DNA of 64,000 bases from NCBI RefSeq assembly GCF_001029105.3, contig NZ_CP011807.3:2542001-2606000 (forward strand), written 5' to 3'. Made by a program: the position numbers and the translations under genes. The stretch's first letter is position 1. Every line of letters starts with the position of its first letter. Under the pieces are notes generated by a model. The model was not told the DNA's origin. It saw nothing but the letters and a program-made list of their open reading frames with translations, and did no database searches. The stretch comes from Pandoraea faecigallinarum. Lineage in GTDB: Bacteria; Pseudomonadota; Gammaproteobacteria; Burkholderiales; Burkholderiaceae. Of the stretch, positions 17,513 to 27,297 are shown in pieces.

Positions 17513-18886
17513 TCAGATCGTGCGTCCTTCTTTGATGTGTTCGCGGCGGATTGCGCGTTGCAAGTCGGCCTGCGTGACGATATCGCGCCCATCGCGCTCG
17601 GCCCACATCACGGCGTGGCGGGCCACATTGAGCAGTGCGCCACCGGAGAGCACGTGCGCGGCGGCCAGTGCGGGAAGATCGACGTCGTGCGCCAGCCCAC
17701 GGCGCTCGGGAAAGAGGTTGCGCCAGAGTTGCAGGCGCTGGGTGTCGTCCGGCATCGGAAAGTGAATAGCGCTCTGAAAGCGTCGTGCGAACGCCTCGTC
17801 GATATTGCCCTTCAGGTTGCTCGCGAGCAGTACTACGCCGGGATAGTCTTCGATTCTCTGAAGCAGGTATGCGACTTCCTGATTGGCGTGACGGTCGTTG
17901 GCGCTGCTGCCTTCGGTGCGCTTGCCGAACAGCGCGTCCGCTTCGTCGAAGAACAGGATCCAGCGCTTGTTCTGCGCCTGATCGAACACGTTCGCCATGT
18001 TCTTTTCGGTCTCGCCGATGTATTTCGAGACGATCTTCGACAGGTCGATCCGATAGACGTCGACGCCCGCGGCCTTGCCGAGCAATGTGGCCGTGAGCGT
18101 CTTGCCGGTGCCGGGCGGCCCGTAGAACAGCGCACGAAACCCGGGCTTGACCATGCGATCCAGTTGCCAGCGGCGCATGACGGCCTCGCCGCCGTCGAGC
18201 CACTGACGGATCTGGTCGATTTCCTCGACGACCTCGGGCGTGAGCACGAGATCGCGCCAGTCGTGCCGCGTGGTAATGCGTTTCGCAGGGAATCCCGCGC
18301 TGTAATCGGGCTTATGCTCGCGCCCGGAGGTGCTTCGCTCCAGAAAGTCGCGCTCGATATGCAGCGCGGCGGCCAGCGCCGGTTCACCATCCGCGCGGCG
18401 CTCCAGGCGCAAGATTGCGGCGCGTGCGAACACGTGGTCTGCGTCGAACAGTTCAAGAATTTCGAAGCGGCGCGTGAGATCGTCGCCCGCGAGCACGAAC
18501 GCGGCCGTCTCGCCCGTCGGCAACAGGCCGGTGTGATGCTGGGCACGCCAGCCGCCGAACTCCGTGAACTGGCGTTCGGTGTTCTTGTTCTGCGTGAAGA
18601 GCAGATCGAGCGCCTGCGGCCGCACGTGGGGCAACATGGCCAGCATGAGGACGACGCGCGCGTCGAAGTCGTCCGCCAGACCATAGTCGAGCAGTGCACG
18701 GGCGAATGGGGACGGGTCGTGCGCCAGGTCCGGCGGCGTATGGACGTGAATGTCGTGCGGCACGCCTTCATGCATGAAGTAGGCGTGCAAACGGGTCTCC
18801 AGCACGGCCGAGAACCATGCGATTTCGCGCGAAAGACTCTCGGCGTTGGCGGCCAGTGCAGCCTTGGCGGTGTTCGCGCTGTTCAT
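17513..18886 (-). CDS. eCIS AAA+ ATPase (Afp15-like)
   Basis: A 457-residue AAA+ ATPase of the type found in every eCIS locus, thought to act in particle assembly or disassembly. The N-terminal half (about 1-220) is the eCIS-specific helical domain. The ATPase core has Walker A ALFYGPPGTGKT near residue 260, Walker B ILFFDEADALFGKR near 315, sensor-1 region VVLLASNLKGN near 350 and the arginine finger stretch EAFARRFQ near 362. The ATG at 18886 overlaps the tape-measure stop as ATGA; the longer frame adds 20 residues that belong to the upstream gene's end. Coupling to the tape-measure gene is standard for the Afp14-Afp15 pair. Confidence 0.93.
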   Translation of the reverse strand: MNSANTAKAALAANAESLSREIAWFSAVLETRLHAYFMHEGVPHDIHVHTPPDLAHDPSPFARALLDYGLADDFDARVVLMLAMLPHVRPQALDLLFTQNKNTERQFTEFGGWRAQHHTGLLPTGETAAFVLAGDDLTRRFEILELFDADHVFARAAILRLERRADGEPALAAALHIERDFLERSTSGREHKPDYSAGFPAKRITTRHDWRDLVLTPEVVEEIDQIRQWLDGGEAVMRRWQLDRMVKPGFRALFYGPPGTGKTLTATLLGKAAGVDVYRIDLSKIVSKYIGETEKNMANVFDQAQNKRWILFFDEADALFGKRTEGSSANDRHANQEVAYLLQRIEDYPGVVLLASNLKGNIDEAFARRFQSAIHFPMPDDTQRLQLWRNLFPERRGLAHDVDLPALAAAHVLSGGALLNVARHAVMWAERDGRDIVTQADLQRAIRREHIKEGRTI

Positions 18887-21800
18887 GTCCAGTTCACCCA
18901 GATTGTTTTTTCCATCCACGACAGTCGAATCGTGGAGATGCTCCACGGTAGCCGCGCGAGCAGAACATCGAACGCGATCCGGCGCACGTCGAGATGCCAG
19001 CCGTCCTGCGCGAGAGACAGACGGCCCTCGCGTTGCAGGAACGTTTCGCGCAATCCGGCGCGAGAGGTATTCCCGAGCGCCGACCAGTGCCGGATCATGG
19101 CGTCGATCATCTGGTCACAGATCCGCGCCTCGTCATCGGTGATGTCCAGATGGCGCGTCACCGGTGTGGTAAATGGCGCGCCGCAGAGCAGCTTGTGTAT
19201 CGTCAGTTCGTATTCGGGGACTTCGGTCAACCCCGTGCCCACGTAATGGAGCAGCAGGACGGCACGCTGCGCTGCGGCTTCGTCGACGAATCGGTGTTCG
19301 GCCGTGAGTCCGAGATAGCTCCAAAGGTGGGACAGGAACGGCCATGTCAGCACCAGCCCGGCGTGACGCACCACCGCGTCGACCGGCGCGCCGGACGTTT
19401 CGTGCGGGTTCGAGGGACTTGTCCCCATGTCGATTCCTGTTTGCTGTTGGATGCGCACCGCGAGGGCCGGGGAAACGGCAACGTTGGCGCGATGCGCCAG
19501 TTGCGTTACCAGGGATCGGGCGAATATCGAGGCGTCGAACGGACGCTGCGGCGTGAAAAGCCACGAAAACAGGAACGCCCAGCGCGCTCGCTGCAACTCG
19601 GCCGACATGAGGGTTCCGGGCGCCTCAGGCATCGTCGCAAACCATTCGGCGACGTCCGTGGCGACGCGCAGCATTTGGGCGACCTGCGGCGTGTCGCGCG
19701 GCGACAGGCGCGCGATACCGGGCCAGAGCGGTTGAGGTATGAGATCCAGCCAGCGCCCGGTCAGAACCTCGTCGTCGGCGGCCAGTGCGATGATCGGACG
19801 CAGCGAAGGCGCCCCCGAATAGACGGATTGCCGCAGCCAAAGATCGAACCCGGGCGGCGGCGGATGTCCTGCGCGCAACGCCGGCGACCTGAGGTGATCG
19901 ATGTAGCCGTCCGGGGTGGCGGAGCGACGGCTGACGGCGTGCGGCCGCGTCTCCGCCGATGGGCCGGGAGGTACAGCCGCTACGGTCGCTACGGTCGCTG
20001 CCGCCACTGCCGCTTCGCTCAGTGCGTCAAGTTCGAGTGTGGCGTCGCGTGCGAGCGCTGCGGCAACGCTCGCGTAGTAGCGTGTGACGGCATTGCGCGG
20101 TATGTCGTCGGCGTCTGGCGCGTGATCGGCGATGGACCGGTGGAGCAGGTCCCGATGGACCGCGGGGATTGCGTGGCTCACGGCGATCATCGTGTCGACG
20201 ACAGCACGCCAGTCGTGCACCGAGAGCGCGTCCACGACACGCATCGCCTCCGCCTCGCCCGCCCGCCCTTTCTCCGCGCCGGCGTGGTTGTCGCCGCTAC
20301 GGTCAATGGCCCTATTGTCGCTACCGTCGCTACCGTCGCCACCTTCCCCACTTAGGCCGTACACTTCCGCTGCTACGCGCGTGAGTATGCGATTGACGCC
20401 GGCAACGTCACGTTCAAGCGCCGCCCGTTGCGCGCCGGACAAGCGCGCCGCCTGCTCGACCAGATTGCCACCGTTGGACACGATCTCATTGCGGCGCCGG
20501 ATCAGACGGCGCAAACGCTCGACCGGCCCCCCATCCGCCTCCGCAACGGTCTGGGATGCACTCATCGACGCAGGCGGGGATACGTCAACGCACTCAGGCC
20601 CAGCGACATTGCCCTGCGGTGCATCGACAATGGCGGATGCAGCGAATAGCGAGTCGACCACGTCGCGCTGCCAGGCAGACGCGGCCACACTGCGCAGGAT
20701 CGCACCGATTTCGGCGAGCGACGCGGGTGAACCCGAAGGGGAAGAATGGGAATCGAGAAGATGCCGGAACACGCGTTTCCAGACGACGCGCTTCCATTGA
20801 TCCCATGCCATCGAAGCCACAGCGCCCGAGGCGAACGGTCGATCGGATGCTGCCGCGTGATTCCCTTGCGGCTCGTTTCCCCTCCCCCGCGACGAGATAC
20901 GCTCGGCCCAACCGCCGCGAGAACGCATGATAGTGTCGACGTTGGTGTCGACGTTGGTGTCGGCGTTGGCGTTGGTGTCGATGTCGGCATCGACGATCCC
21001 GTTGAGAGCACTGGCGTCGACCGCATTCCAGCCGGACGCGGTGTAAGCCGTCGAATGGACTTTACGATTCGGTCCATCGACACTGATCGCCGAGAACGTA
21101 TGCCACAACGGCGACAGGGATGGCGCCAAAAGACGCGCCAGCTCGGCAAGCATCTCCTCCGGAAAGCCGTCGACGACGCGGGTAAGCACGGTGTCGATGT
21201 TCCCGTAGTGCCGCCACAGGGTTGCCATCGTCGTGCTGTCCTCGGAAACCCAACGTTGCCAGTCCGCCCAAAGCGTCGCGGACGACCCGCTCAGCAACGC
21301 CCGCACGAACAGCGTGGGTATCGAGTCCGTGAACGTTGGGATGAGCGGTGTGTCCGAGGTGGGTCCAGATACGGGCGTGGTCTCTGAGCGCGCTGCATGG
21401 TCCAGCGGTTCGGAGGACGCGGAAGCCGCCGATGATTCGAAGGTCCCGAGGGTCTCGAAGGTCTCGATGGTCTCGGAAACTTCGGAGATTTCGAAGGTCG
21501 ACGAAGTCCCCGAAACGCCCGCCGGCACGAGGGGCTCGGTAGACGCCGTTGCCGCCAGTTGCAGCAATGACGCCACGTCGCGAGACCAGTTGCGCCTCCA
21601 TCGCCACGCCGCCTCGGCGGCGCCTTCGCCATCTCCTTCACCACCGGCATCGTTCACCATTTCGTCGTGGGTCGTGAGGACTTCGAAGCCCGCGCGGCGC
21701 CCGGCCCCGGCATCGCCTGTCGAGGTTGCTTCACCGCCACCGCCAACCGAAACACCAGACCCAATGCCAGACGCCCTCGTCACTTCCCGCTCAACCGAAG

Positions 21801-23316
21801 CATGCCGCCCCCTTGCATTGCCGGTCGTCGCCCGGTCTGCATCGAACTTCAATGCCTGCCGCAACAGCACGGACAGCATGTCCTCCAGCATCGACACGGG
21901 GAACGTCAGCGCCATGCGTTCGCGCAAGTCCGGCAGCGAAGCATAGTGACGTATGGCCGCGCGCAGAAGGCCGGGATCGCTGATCAGTATCTGCGGCCAC
22001 GCGCCGTAGAGCCGCTGGGCGCGGCCACGCGTCATGGCGATCGCCAATGCCTTTCCAGGCGTCTCGCTCGACGCCCCGAGCGATGCTTGCGGCCGCGCCT
22101 CGGCGCCCTGCTCATGCTCGTCCCCATCATGGGACTCGCTGCCGGCCTGCGATCGCATCGTTCGCCTGAGCGCGTCGAGCATCGGCGCGGGGAATTCGCT
22201 TGCGCGTCCCGCCTTGCCTTCGGTCTCCATGAGAGTTCGCAGACGATCCGCCGCTTCAGTGTTCAGCCGGCCCATACCGCTGTCGCGCGCAGGCGTCCGG
22301 GTTCCCCTTGTCGACAGAACGGCCTGCCACACCTCATGCCACGGCATTTCCCGCACCGCGGCGCCGGAGGGAAACAGCCCTGACGCAATCAACCGGGCGC
22401 GAGATGTCCGCTGCGCCTGGGCGCGCGATGCGGTGTTCCATCCGGCGTGCGCCAGCATCCGGTCGAGTGTATCGAGCTCGCGAAGCCATCCGCCAGCGCG
22501 GGCGGGATGCAGCGCCCGGATCAGTGCGTCGATGCTCGCGAGCGAAAACTGCTGCGTCAGCCGACGGATCGATGTCTCGGGTGTGGCCGTGGCGCGAAGG
22601 TGCTGGCGAACCGCCTGAACGTCGCCCGCCGCAACACGTGTGAGCAAACGGTCGAGCGCATTGTCTGAATCGGCGGCTTGACGTTCCTCGGGTCGCGGCC
22701 CCGTCGCCGCATCATCGTTCGCCCACGACGCTGCCCCGGAGCGCGACGCGCCGTCAGACGTCACCGTCCTCGCGTCGGCCAGGAACGCCATCAGGTCCGC
22801 CACGTCGGCCGCGGCCTGCGATGTGAAGCGCCCAACCTTCGGCGCCCTCGCCCCGGCCATCGGTTGCGCCATGGTTTCGCTGCCCAGCGCGTGCGGCAGC
22901 CGCGCCATGCGCTCAGGCCATTCAGTCGTCAGGCTATCGCGCGCTCCTTCGACACGCTCGTCAACGCTTCCGTCGACGCTTCCCTCGCCTCGTCCTCCGC
23001 CTCGTCCGTCATCCGGCGCGTGGTCCGGCGTGCCTGCGTCGGTCCGATATGCCAGCGCGTGGCCCAACGCCTGCGAGAGTCGATCGGCGAGCGCCTCGGG
23101 TAACTCTTCGACAGCGACATCGCCAAGATCGACATCGAGCCTGTCGATCCGGTAGAGACCGGCCTGCGGCGCCGCATCATCGAACACCGCGGCCACCACG
23201 GGCAGCAGACGGTCGACGACCAGCGTGCGAAGCGGCTCCCCCTGCGACTCGGCCAGCGCCCCCGACGTGAACGTCAGGTCGAAGTCGAGCGTGCGGATGC
23301 GATGGCGAGCGTGCAT
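18883..23316 (-). CDS. eCIS tape measure protein (Afp14-like)
   Basis: A 1477-residue protein matching the contractile injection system tape-measure family, which sets tube length. The N-terminus (IRTLDFDLTFTSGALAESQG, then RIDRLDVDLGDVAVEELPEA) is the family's standard opening. The C-terminus is even clearer: RAVLLLHYVGTG, PEYELTIHKLLCGAP, HWSALGNTSRAGLRETFLQR and FDVLLARLPWSISTIRLSWM. The middle is long, Ala/Ser/Thr-rich and low-complexity, with coding tandem repeats near 20934-20993 and 21430-21515. Afp14 is shorter by several hundred residues from memory, so a longer tail is predicted if length scales as in phages. The start at 23316 is 2 bp after the upstream stop. Confidence 0.92.
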   Translation of the reverse strand: MHARHRIRTLDFDLTFTSGALAESQGEPLRTLVVDRLLPVVAAVFDDAAPQAGLYRIDRLDVDLGDVAVEELPEALADRLSQALGHALAYRTDAGTPDHAPDDGRGGGRGEGSVDGSVDERVEGARDSLTTEWPERMARLPHALGSETMAQPMAGARAPKVGRFTSQAAADVADLMAFLADARTVTSDGASRSGAASWANDDAATGPRPEERQAADSDNALDRLLTRVAAGDVQAVRQHLRATATPETSIRRLTQQFSLASIDALIRALHPARAGGWLRELDTLDRMLAHAGWNTASRAQAQRTSRARLIASGLFPSGAAVREMPWHEVWQAVLSTRGTRTPARDSGMGRLNTEAADRLRTLMETEGKAGRASEFPAPMLDALRRTMRSQAGSESHDGDEHEQGAEARPQASLGASSETPGKALAIAMTRGRAQRLYGAWPQILISDPGLLRAAIRHYASLPDLRERMALTFPVSMLEDMLSVLLRQALKFDADRATTGNARGRHASVEREVTRASGIGSGVSVGGGGEATSTGDAGAGRRAGFEVLTTHDEMVNDAGGEGDGEGAAEAAWRWRRNWSRDVASLLQLAATASTEPLVPAGVSGTSSTFEISEVSETIETFETLGTFESSAASASSEPLDHAARSETTPVSGPTSDTPLIPTFTDSIPTLFVRALLSGSSATLWADWQRWVSEDSTTMATLWRHYGNIDTVLTRVVDGFPEEMLAELARLLAPSLSPLWHTFSAISVDGPNRKVHSTAYTASGWNAVDASALNGIVDADIDTNANADTNVDTNVDTIMRSRGGWAERISSRGRGNEPQGNHAAASDRPFASGAVASMAWDQWKRVVWKRVFRHLLDSHSSPSGSPASLAEIGAILRSVAASAWQRDVVDSLFAASAIVDAPQGNVAGPECVDVSPPASMSASQTVAEADGGPVERLRRLIRRRNEIVSNGGNLVEQAARLSGAQRAALERDVAGVNRILTRVAAEVYGLSGEGGDGSDGSDNRAIDRSGDNHAGAEKGRAGEAEAMRVVDALSVHDWRAVVDTMIAVSHAIPAVHRDLLHRSIADHAPDADDIPRNAVTRYYASVAAALARDATLELDALSEAAVAAATVATVAAVPPGPSAETRPHAVSRRSATPDGYIDHLRSPALRAGHPPPPGFDLWLRQSVYSGAPSLRPIIALAADDEVLTGRWLDLIPQPLWPGIARLSPRDTPQVAQMLRVATDVAEWFATMPEAPGTLMSAELQRARWAFLFSWLFTPQRPFDASIFARSLVTQLAHRANVAVSPALAVRIQQQTGIDMGTSPSNPHETSGAPVDAVVRHAGLVLTWPFLSHLWSYLGLTAEHRFVDEAAAQRAVLLLHYVGTGLTEVPEYELTIHKLLCGAPFTTPVTRHLDITDDEARICDQMIDAMIRHWSALGNTSRAGLRETFLQREGRLSLAQDGWHLDVRRIAFDVLLARLPWSISTIRLSWMEKTIWVNWT
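20934..20993. repeat. 12-bp coding tandem repeat in the tape-measure gene
   Basis: Imperfect copies of a 12-bp unit (gttggtgtcgac and variants) encode a run of Asp-Thr-Asn-Val/Ala on the minus strand. Length changes would be in frame and could vary the measured tail length slightly. Confidence 0.7.
21430..21515. repeat. Degenerate coding repeat in the tape-measure gene
   Basis: A run of related 9-12 bp units around gtctcgaag encodes alternating Ser/Thr-Phe/Val/Ile-Glu residues (SEVSETIETFETLGTF on the minus strand). It is less regular than the neighbouring 12-bp array. Confidence 0.55.
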
Positions 23317-23318
23317 CG

Positions 23319-26084
23319 CTACACCCAGAGCGTCAGGTTGTGCGCACGACGGCGGCGCATCAGGAACGCGCGCAGACTCGCGCTCGCCGCGTCCAGCCGA
23401 TCCGGCGCTTGCGCTGTCTCACGTGCTGCCTCGCGTGCTGTCTCCCGCGCGGTTTCCCGCGCAGTTTCCCGCGCAATTTCCCGCGCAATTTCCCGTTCAC
23501 GCAGGCGCGCGCGCCAAAGACGATGCCGATGTTCGAAGTCGCGCATGGCGACGTAATCCAGCCAGTGAAACTCCGGCACCAGATGGGCGGGCAAATTGCG
23601 GCATACCGTCTCCTGCGCCATGAGTCGAAAATCCGGATCGCTGAAACGTGCGGTCCATGCAGGAAAGACAACACTCACACGCGCATCGAAGAACGATTCC
23701 ATGTCGCGCGCGCTCGCGCCCTGCTCATTCTCCTGCTTATCGCCCTTCTCATTCCCCTGCGATTCCGAGCCGCGTTGCGTGCGCAGCAACACGTGCTCCA
23801 CCAGATAGAAGCCCTCCGACTGGCGGTTCAATTCGCAAAGGAACCCGCGCAGCGTTTCGACATAGCGGTCGGCGTACGAGACCGCCTCATCGCCATGGAA
23901 CCGGGCCAGTTGCACTTCGCCGGATGGCGCTGCGCCAACACGCGCGTCGTGCGTACGGAAATGGACGTGGACGGCATCGCCATGTTGCCTGAGCACGTAG
24001 TTCTCCAGGCGCACGCCGTGTATGAGAAGCCTCGCCGGCAGCGTGTCGCCGGACGACACAAGGGAATCTCCCTGGTGCGCGTTGTGCATGGGCGGTTCGC
24101 CCTGCGACTTGAGGACGATCAGACGCGCCGCCGCGTGCTCGTAGCTCTCCTTCGTCGCCGCATGGTCGGGTTGCAAACGCAGACGCCAGCGCAACAACGC
24201 GTCGCCCAACGGCGCACGCGGCGGCTCGGCAGGCAGCCCCAGCAAGATGGAAATCTTGGTGTGAACGCCGGCCACGTTGGCGCGTCCGTCCGGCCGGAAG
24301 TCGCTCGCCGTGATGTCGAACGCGCAGGCCCTGTCCCGGGAGAGCGTGGCAATGTGCCGCAGGAAGTCCAGCTTGTTGTCGATCAGCCAGCGCGCTCCGT
24401 GCGCGTCCTGATAGTCGTCGAAGCGGCGCAGCGACTTTTGCGAGTATGTCTCGCCATACATCGCCAGCAGCACGTCGAGCAACCGGCTGCGCCGGTCCTC
24501 GGCACGGTCCTTTCTCGACACGATGTGTTCGAGCCGGCTGCGCACGGCCTCGGGCGCAGCCGTATAGAACGCTTCGATGTCCGGCAGCGCATCGTTGCCG
24601 ATGGTCTGCGAGAAGTACGTCTCGTACAACGTGTCGACCGAGAACATGCGCCCGACCGATTGCAGGTTTTCCAGATAGTTCGCCATCAGTTGCTCGGCCA
24701 GATACAGATACGCCTTGAGCTGATGGGCGCTCACGCGATTGGCGAGCGGAGCTGTCGGCGGGACGCCGAAGCGATTGATGCCGTAGATCGCCGGAAACTG
24801 GTGCTGGATGGAAAAATAGTCGCGCAGCATGCGCTGTGTGCCCTGCGGTGCCGGAACGATCCCCGCCACCGACTGCGTCGTGTTGCGCAACGTATCGAAC
24901 TCGAAGCGCGCCTTGGCAAGCGCCACGCGCGCGTCGTCGAGCACGACCCGCGACTTTTCCTCGCGACGATGGTCGCTTCCGCCATTGTCGCCATTGCCGC
25001 CGCTTCCATCGCCTCCACCGTCGTCAGCTGTCTCCGGACTGGCCCCGTGCGCGTGCGCCCGCGTGCCGTTGCCGAGCGCGCCGCTGGCGAAACGCAGCCG
25101 AAGAAAATTGCGTTGCGCATCCCCCGGAAAGCACAGGCGCAGCACCGCGCCGTGCGCGCCCGTCACGCTGTCGCCATTCACCGGCGAGCCGTGGGCATTG
25201 CACAGCGCCAGCCGCTGCACGTGGGCAACGCCGTCCACCGCCTGCACCAGCCCCACCAGGCGTGCGAGCGCCACCGGCACTCCCTGCGCCGGCGCACCGG
25301 TACTCGCGATGTAGCCGTGTACCGTGCGTGGCCCCGCAAATAAGGTATCGAGCGGAATCCCGGCTTGCGCGGCCTTCACATAGCGCTCGATCCTGAACCC
25401 GGAGTGCACAGCCCTCGCACACTGGAAGAAGATGTCCGCGAAGATGGAGGCCGGGTCGCGTTCGCTGTGTATCTGGATTTCGCCGCTCAGATACACCGGT
25501 AGCACGGGCACGACGTTCACCTCGGAGAGGTCTTCGCCCAGATTCCGGTGCGCATGGAAAACCTGACGCACACGCAGGCATACCGCGGCTTCATGCGCTT
25601 CGCGCGTTCGGGCGTCGACGTTGTCGTACAGCGCGTCGTTGAGCTTAATGGCGACGCGGCAGCGGCCATGCGCGGCGTGCCCGGTGGTGGTCGGCCGATC
25701 GTCACGCGTGAGCCAGACATCTTCAATCTCGGGGATCGTGTCGTAAAACAGCTTCCGATAGTCCTCGAAAGTCAGGACTTCGCTCGGAAATATCTCATCG
25801 GCCGGGTGCAGCGCATGACGCGCGTAGTCGATTCGCCCATCGTCGCCGACCAGATAGTCCTCGGGCGGGAAGTCGGACCGGTACCCCAGTTCGGTAATCG
25901 CGTAGCACAGTTGCTCGAGAATCGTGACGCCCGGATCGTGCAGGTTGTAGTCGGTCCAGCGCTCGCCGCACAAGGCCTGCAAGGTCGAAATGCCCGCCCG
26001 GCGCAGGGCGTCGAAATCCAGCCCGTGCGGATCGGGCCGCTTGTCGTGGCTATCGTGGCGAGCGATGGACTCGGGCGCGTTCAT
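23319..26084 (-). CDS. eCIS baseplate protein (Afp12-like)
   Basis: A 921-residue baseplate component. The N-terminus has WTDYNLHDPGVTILEQLCYA followed by ITELGYRSDFP, a signature I associate with the large eCIS baseplate wedge proteins. FEDYRKLFYDTIPEIEDVWL near residue 110 resembles a baseplate-J segment. The body contains QLKAYLYLAEQLMANYLENL near 455, another block typical of this group. The C-terminus is unusual: about seven ARE(T/I/A) units (23417-23496) form a charged helix before a short end. Overlap with the 26081 gene (ATGA) and a 2-bp gap to the tape measure place it firmly in the operon. Assignment to Afp12 rather than Afp11 rests on order and on the other protein's clearer J domain. 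Confidence 0.82.
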   Translation of the reverse strand: MNAPESIARHDSHDKRPDPHGLDFDALRRAGISTLQALCGERWTDYNLHDPGVTILEQLCYAITELGYRSDFPPEDYLVGDDGRIDYARHALHPADEIFPSEVLTFEDYRKLFYDTIPEIEDVWLTRDDRPTTTGHAAHGRCRVAIKLNDALYDNVDARTREAHEAAVCLRVRQVFHAHRNLGEDLSEVNVVPVLPVYLSGEIQIHSERDPASIFADIFFQCARAVHSGFRIERYVKAAQAGIPLDTLFAGPRTVHGYIASTGAPAQGVPVALARLVGLVQAVDGVAHVQRLALCNAHGSPVNGDSVTGAHGAVLRLCFPGDAQRNFLRLRFASGALGNGTRAHAHGASPETADDGGGDGSGGNGDNGGSDHRREEKSRVVLDDARVALAKARFEFDTLRNTTQSVAGIVPAPQGTQRMLRDYFSIQHQFPAIYGINRFGVPPTAPLANRVSAHQLKAYLYLAEQLMANYLENLQSVGRMFSVDTLYETYFSQTIGNDALPDIEAFYTAAPEAVRSRLEHIVSRKDRAEDRRSRLLDVLLAMYGETYSQKSLRRFDDYQDAHGARWLIDNKLDFLRHIATLSRDRACAFDITASDFRPDGRANVAGVHTKISILLGLPAEPPRAPLGDALLRWRLRLQPDHAATKESYEHAAARLIVLKSQGEPPMHNAHQGDSLVSSGDTLPARLLIHGVRLENYVLRQHGDAVHVHFRTHDARVGAAPSGEVQLARFHGDEAVSYADRYVETLRGFLCELNRQSEGFYLVEHVLLRTQRGSESQGNEKGDKQENEQGASARDMESFFDARVSVVFPAWTARFSDPDFRLMAQETVCRNLPAHLVPEFHWLDYVAMRDFEHRHRLWRARLREREIAREIARETARETARETAREAARETAQAPDRLDAASASLRAFLMRRRRAHNLTLWV
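23417..23496. repeat. 12-bp coding tandem repeat (ARET units) in the baseplate gene
   Basis: About seven near-identical 12-bp units (tcccgcgcaatt and variants) encode Ala-Arg-Glu-Thr/Ile/Ala on the minus strand near the protein's C-terminus. The last copies are almost perfect, suggesting recent expansion by slippage. Confidence 0.8.
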
Positions 26085-26473
26085 TGCATCCTCTTGCCCG
26101 CAACGCCGGGGATGCCTGACATATCGGGCATGCGGCGCGTGTGGTCGGACCGCACACCGTCTCCCGCACCGTCTCCCCCATTACGCGCCGCGTGTAACTG
26201 CGCCTTCAGGTCGTCGACGAGCGCGTGCACGCGGTGGTACGGCAGTTGCCCCAGCGCTTCCACCACCAGCCCGAACGCAGCGGCATCCAGCGAACACACC
26301 ACGGGCGCGCCCGGAGAGACGGCGTTCGCCTGCCGGTTCAACTGGCCGATCAACTCGAAGACGCGCCTGAACGGCAATTCCCCGAGTGCGGCCATGAGCA
26401 ATTGAGCGTCGTCGGACGCGATGACGATGTCCACCGTCGCAGGCGCGGCGCTCGATACGTTCATTGCGCTCAT
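26081..26473 (-). CDS. Small eCIS-operon protein with internal duplication
   Basis: A 130-residue protein of unknown function, overlapping both neighbours by ATGA and so translated with them. It contains two related segments, LLMAALGELPFRRVFELIGQ near residue 25 and LVVEALGQLPYHRVHALVDD near 70, sharing the pattern ALGxLPxxRVxxLhxxLxxQ. The tail after residue 95 is Gly/Arg-rich and probably flexible. No signal peptide or membrane helix. Its place between the fibre-like and second baseplate genes suggests a minor baseplate part or an assembly chaperone. Confidence 0.75.
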   Translation of the reverse strand: MSAMNVSSAAPATVDIVIASDDAQLLMAALGELPFRRVFELIGQLNRQANAVSPGAPVVCSLDAAAFGLVVEALGQLPYHRVHALVDDLKAQLHAARNGGDGAGDGVRSDHTRRMPDMSGIPGVAGKRMQ

Positions 26474-27297
26474 TGTGCCCCCTTCGGTTCCGGGTCCGTC
26501 GCGCTGCCCGTCATGTCCGAATCAAACCATAGCGTCGTCAGGTAATACGTCACCCACGTCTTCGGTGCCCCCGCCGCGTCTCGCGTCGAATCGTATGGAC
26601 AGCCCACGCGCATTTGCAGCACGTAAGTGTGCTTTGCGCCGTCGGGCGTGTCGGCCCACCGGAGCTGGAGACGATTGCACTTGCTGCCGAAGTGGGACTG
26701 GCGATAATCGATATCGCCCTTGCCGTTGTACGCCATGACCGCGTAAGCGTGCATCAGCGCGAACTTGCCGCTGCCGCGTTTGCCCACACCGGCCGTGATC
26801 TCGAACGCCTGACAGCCGGTGAGCGCATCCGTAATGTCGTGCCACTTGCCGTCGGCGAGCACTGCGCGTGCGCCGGGACGCCCACGCCGCCCGTCGGCGA
26901 CCACACGCCCGGCGACATCGAGTTCGAAACCGGTCGCGCGGGCCGGCGGGTCCGACGCCGTTTCGCCGCGCGCAGTGCTCAACTGCCGCAGGGTGAGTGC
27001 CGTGGGATTGTCGCCGTTGCCGAAGGCGAGACCGCCTGCCTCACCGTCCAGTTGTATCGTCCAGATCGGACTCTTCAGATCGATGTTCTGATAGAAGCTC
27101 AGCAACTTGCCCTGATTGAGCTGAGAGACTTTCAATCCGTCGACGGGGGTCTTGTCGAAGCCCTCGTCCACAATGTTGAGCATGGAGTCGATCAGTTCGG
27201 AGAATGCCGTCGCCGAAGGCATTTCGCCGTTGCCGAACTTGCGCCGCAGGGTGTCCCGGTTACGCCGGGCGATCGGTTTTCCATTCATGGTCGTCAT
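26470..27297 (-). CDS. eCIS-associated protein, fibre-like or baseplate-peripheral
   Basis: A 275-residue protein of a type I recall from other eCIS loci but cannot tie to a numbered Afp component. The N-terminus (LRRKFGNGEMPSATAFSELI, then DSMLNIVDEGFDKTP) is a short helical attachment region. The C-terminal half (DALTGCQAFEITAGVGKRGS, then GKFALMHAYAVM and NRLQLRW) looks like a beta-rich domain. That layout, attachment helix plus beta domain, suits a short tail fibre or peripheral adhesin, which is inference. It starts inside the 3' end of the baseplate-J gene (38-bp overlap); an ATG at 27288 is an alternative start. Confidence 0.7.
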   Translation of the reverse strand: MTTMNGKPIARRNRDTLRRKFGNGEMPSATAFSELIDSMLNIVDEGFDKTPVDGLKVSQLNQGKLLSFYQNIDLKSPIWTIQLDGEAGGLAFGNGDNPTALTLRQLSTARGETASDPPARATGFELDVAGRVVADGRRGRPGARAVLADGKWHDITDALTGCQAFEITAGVGKRGSGKFALMHAYAVMAYNGKGDIDYRQSHFGSKCNRLQLRWADTPDGAKHTYVLQMRVGCPYDSTRDAAGAPKTWVTYYLTTLWFDSDMTGSATDPEPKGAQ

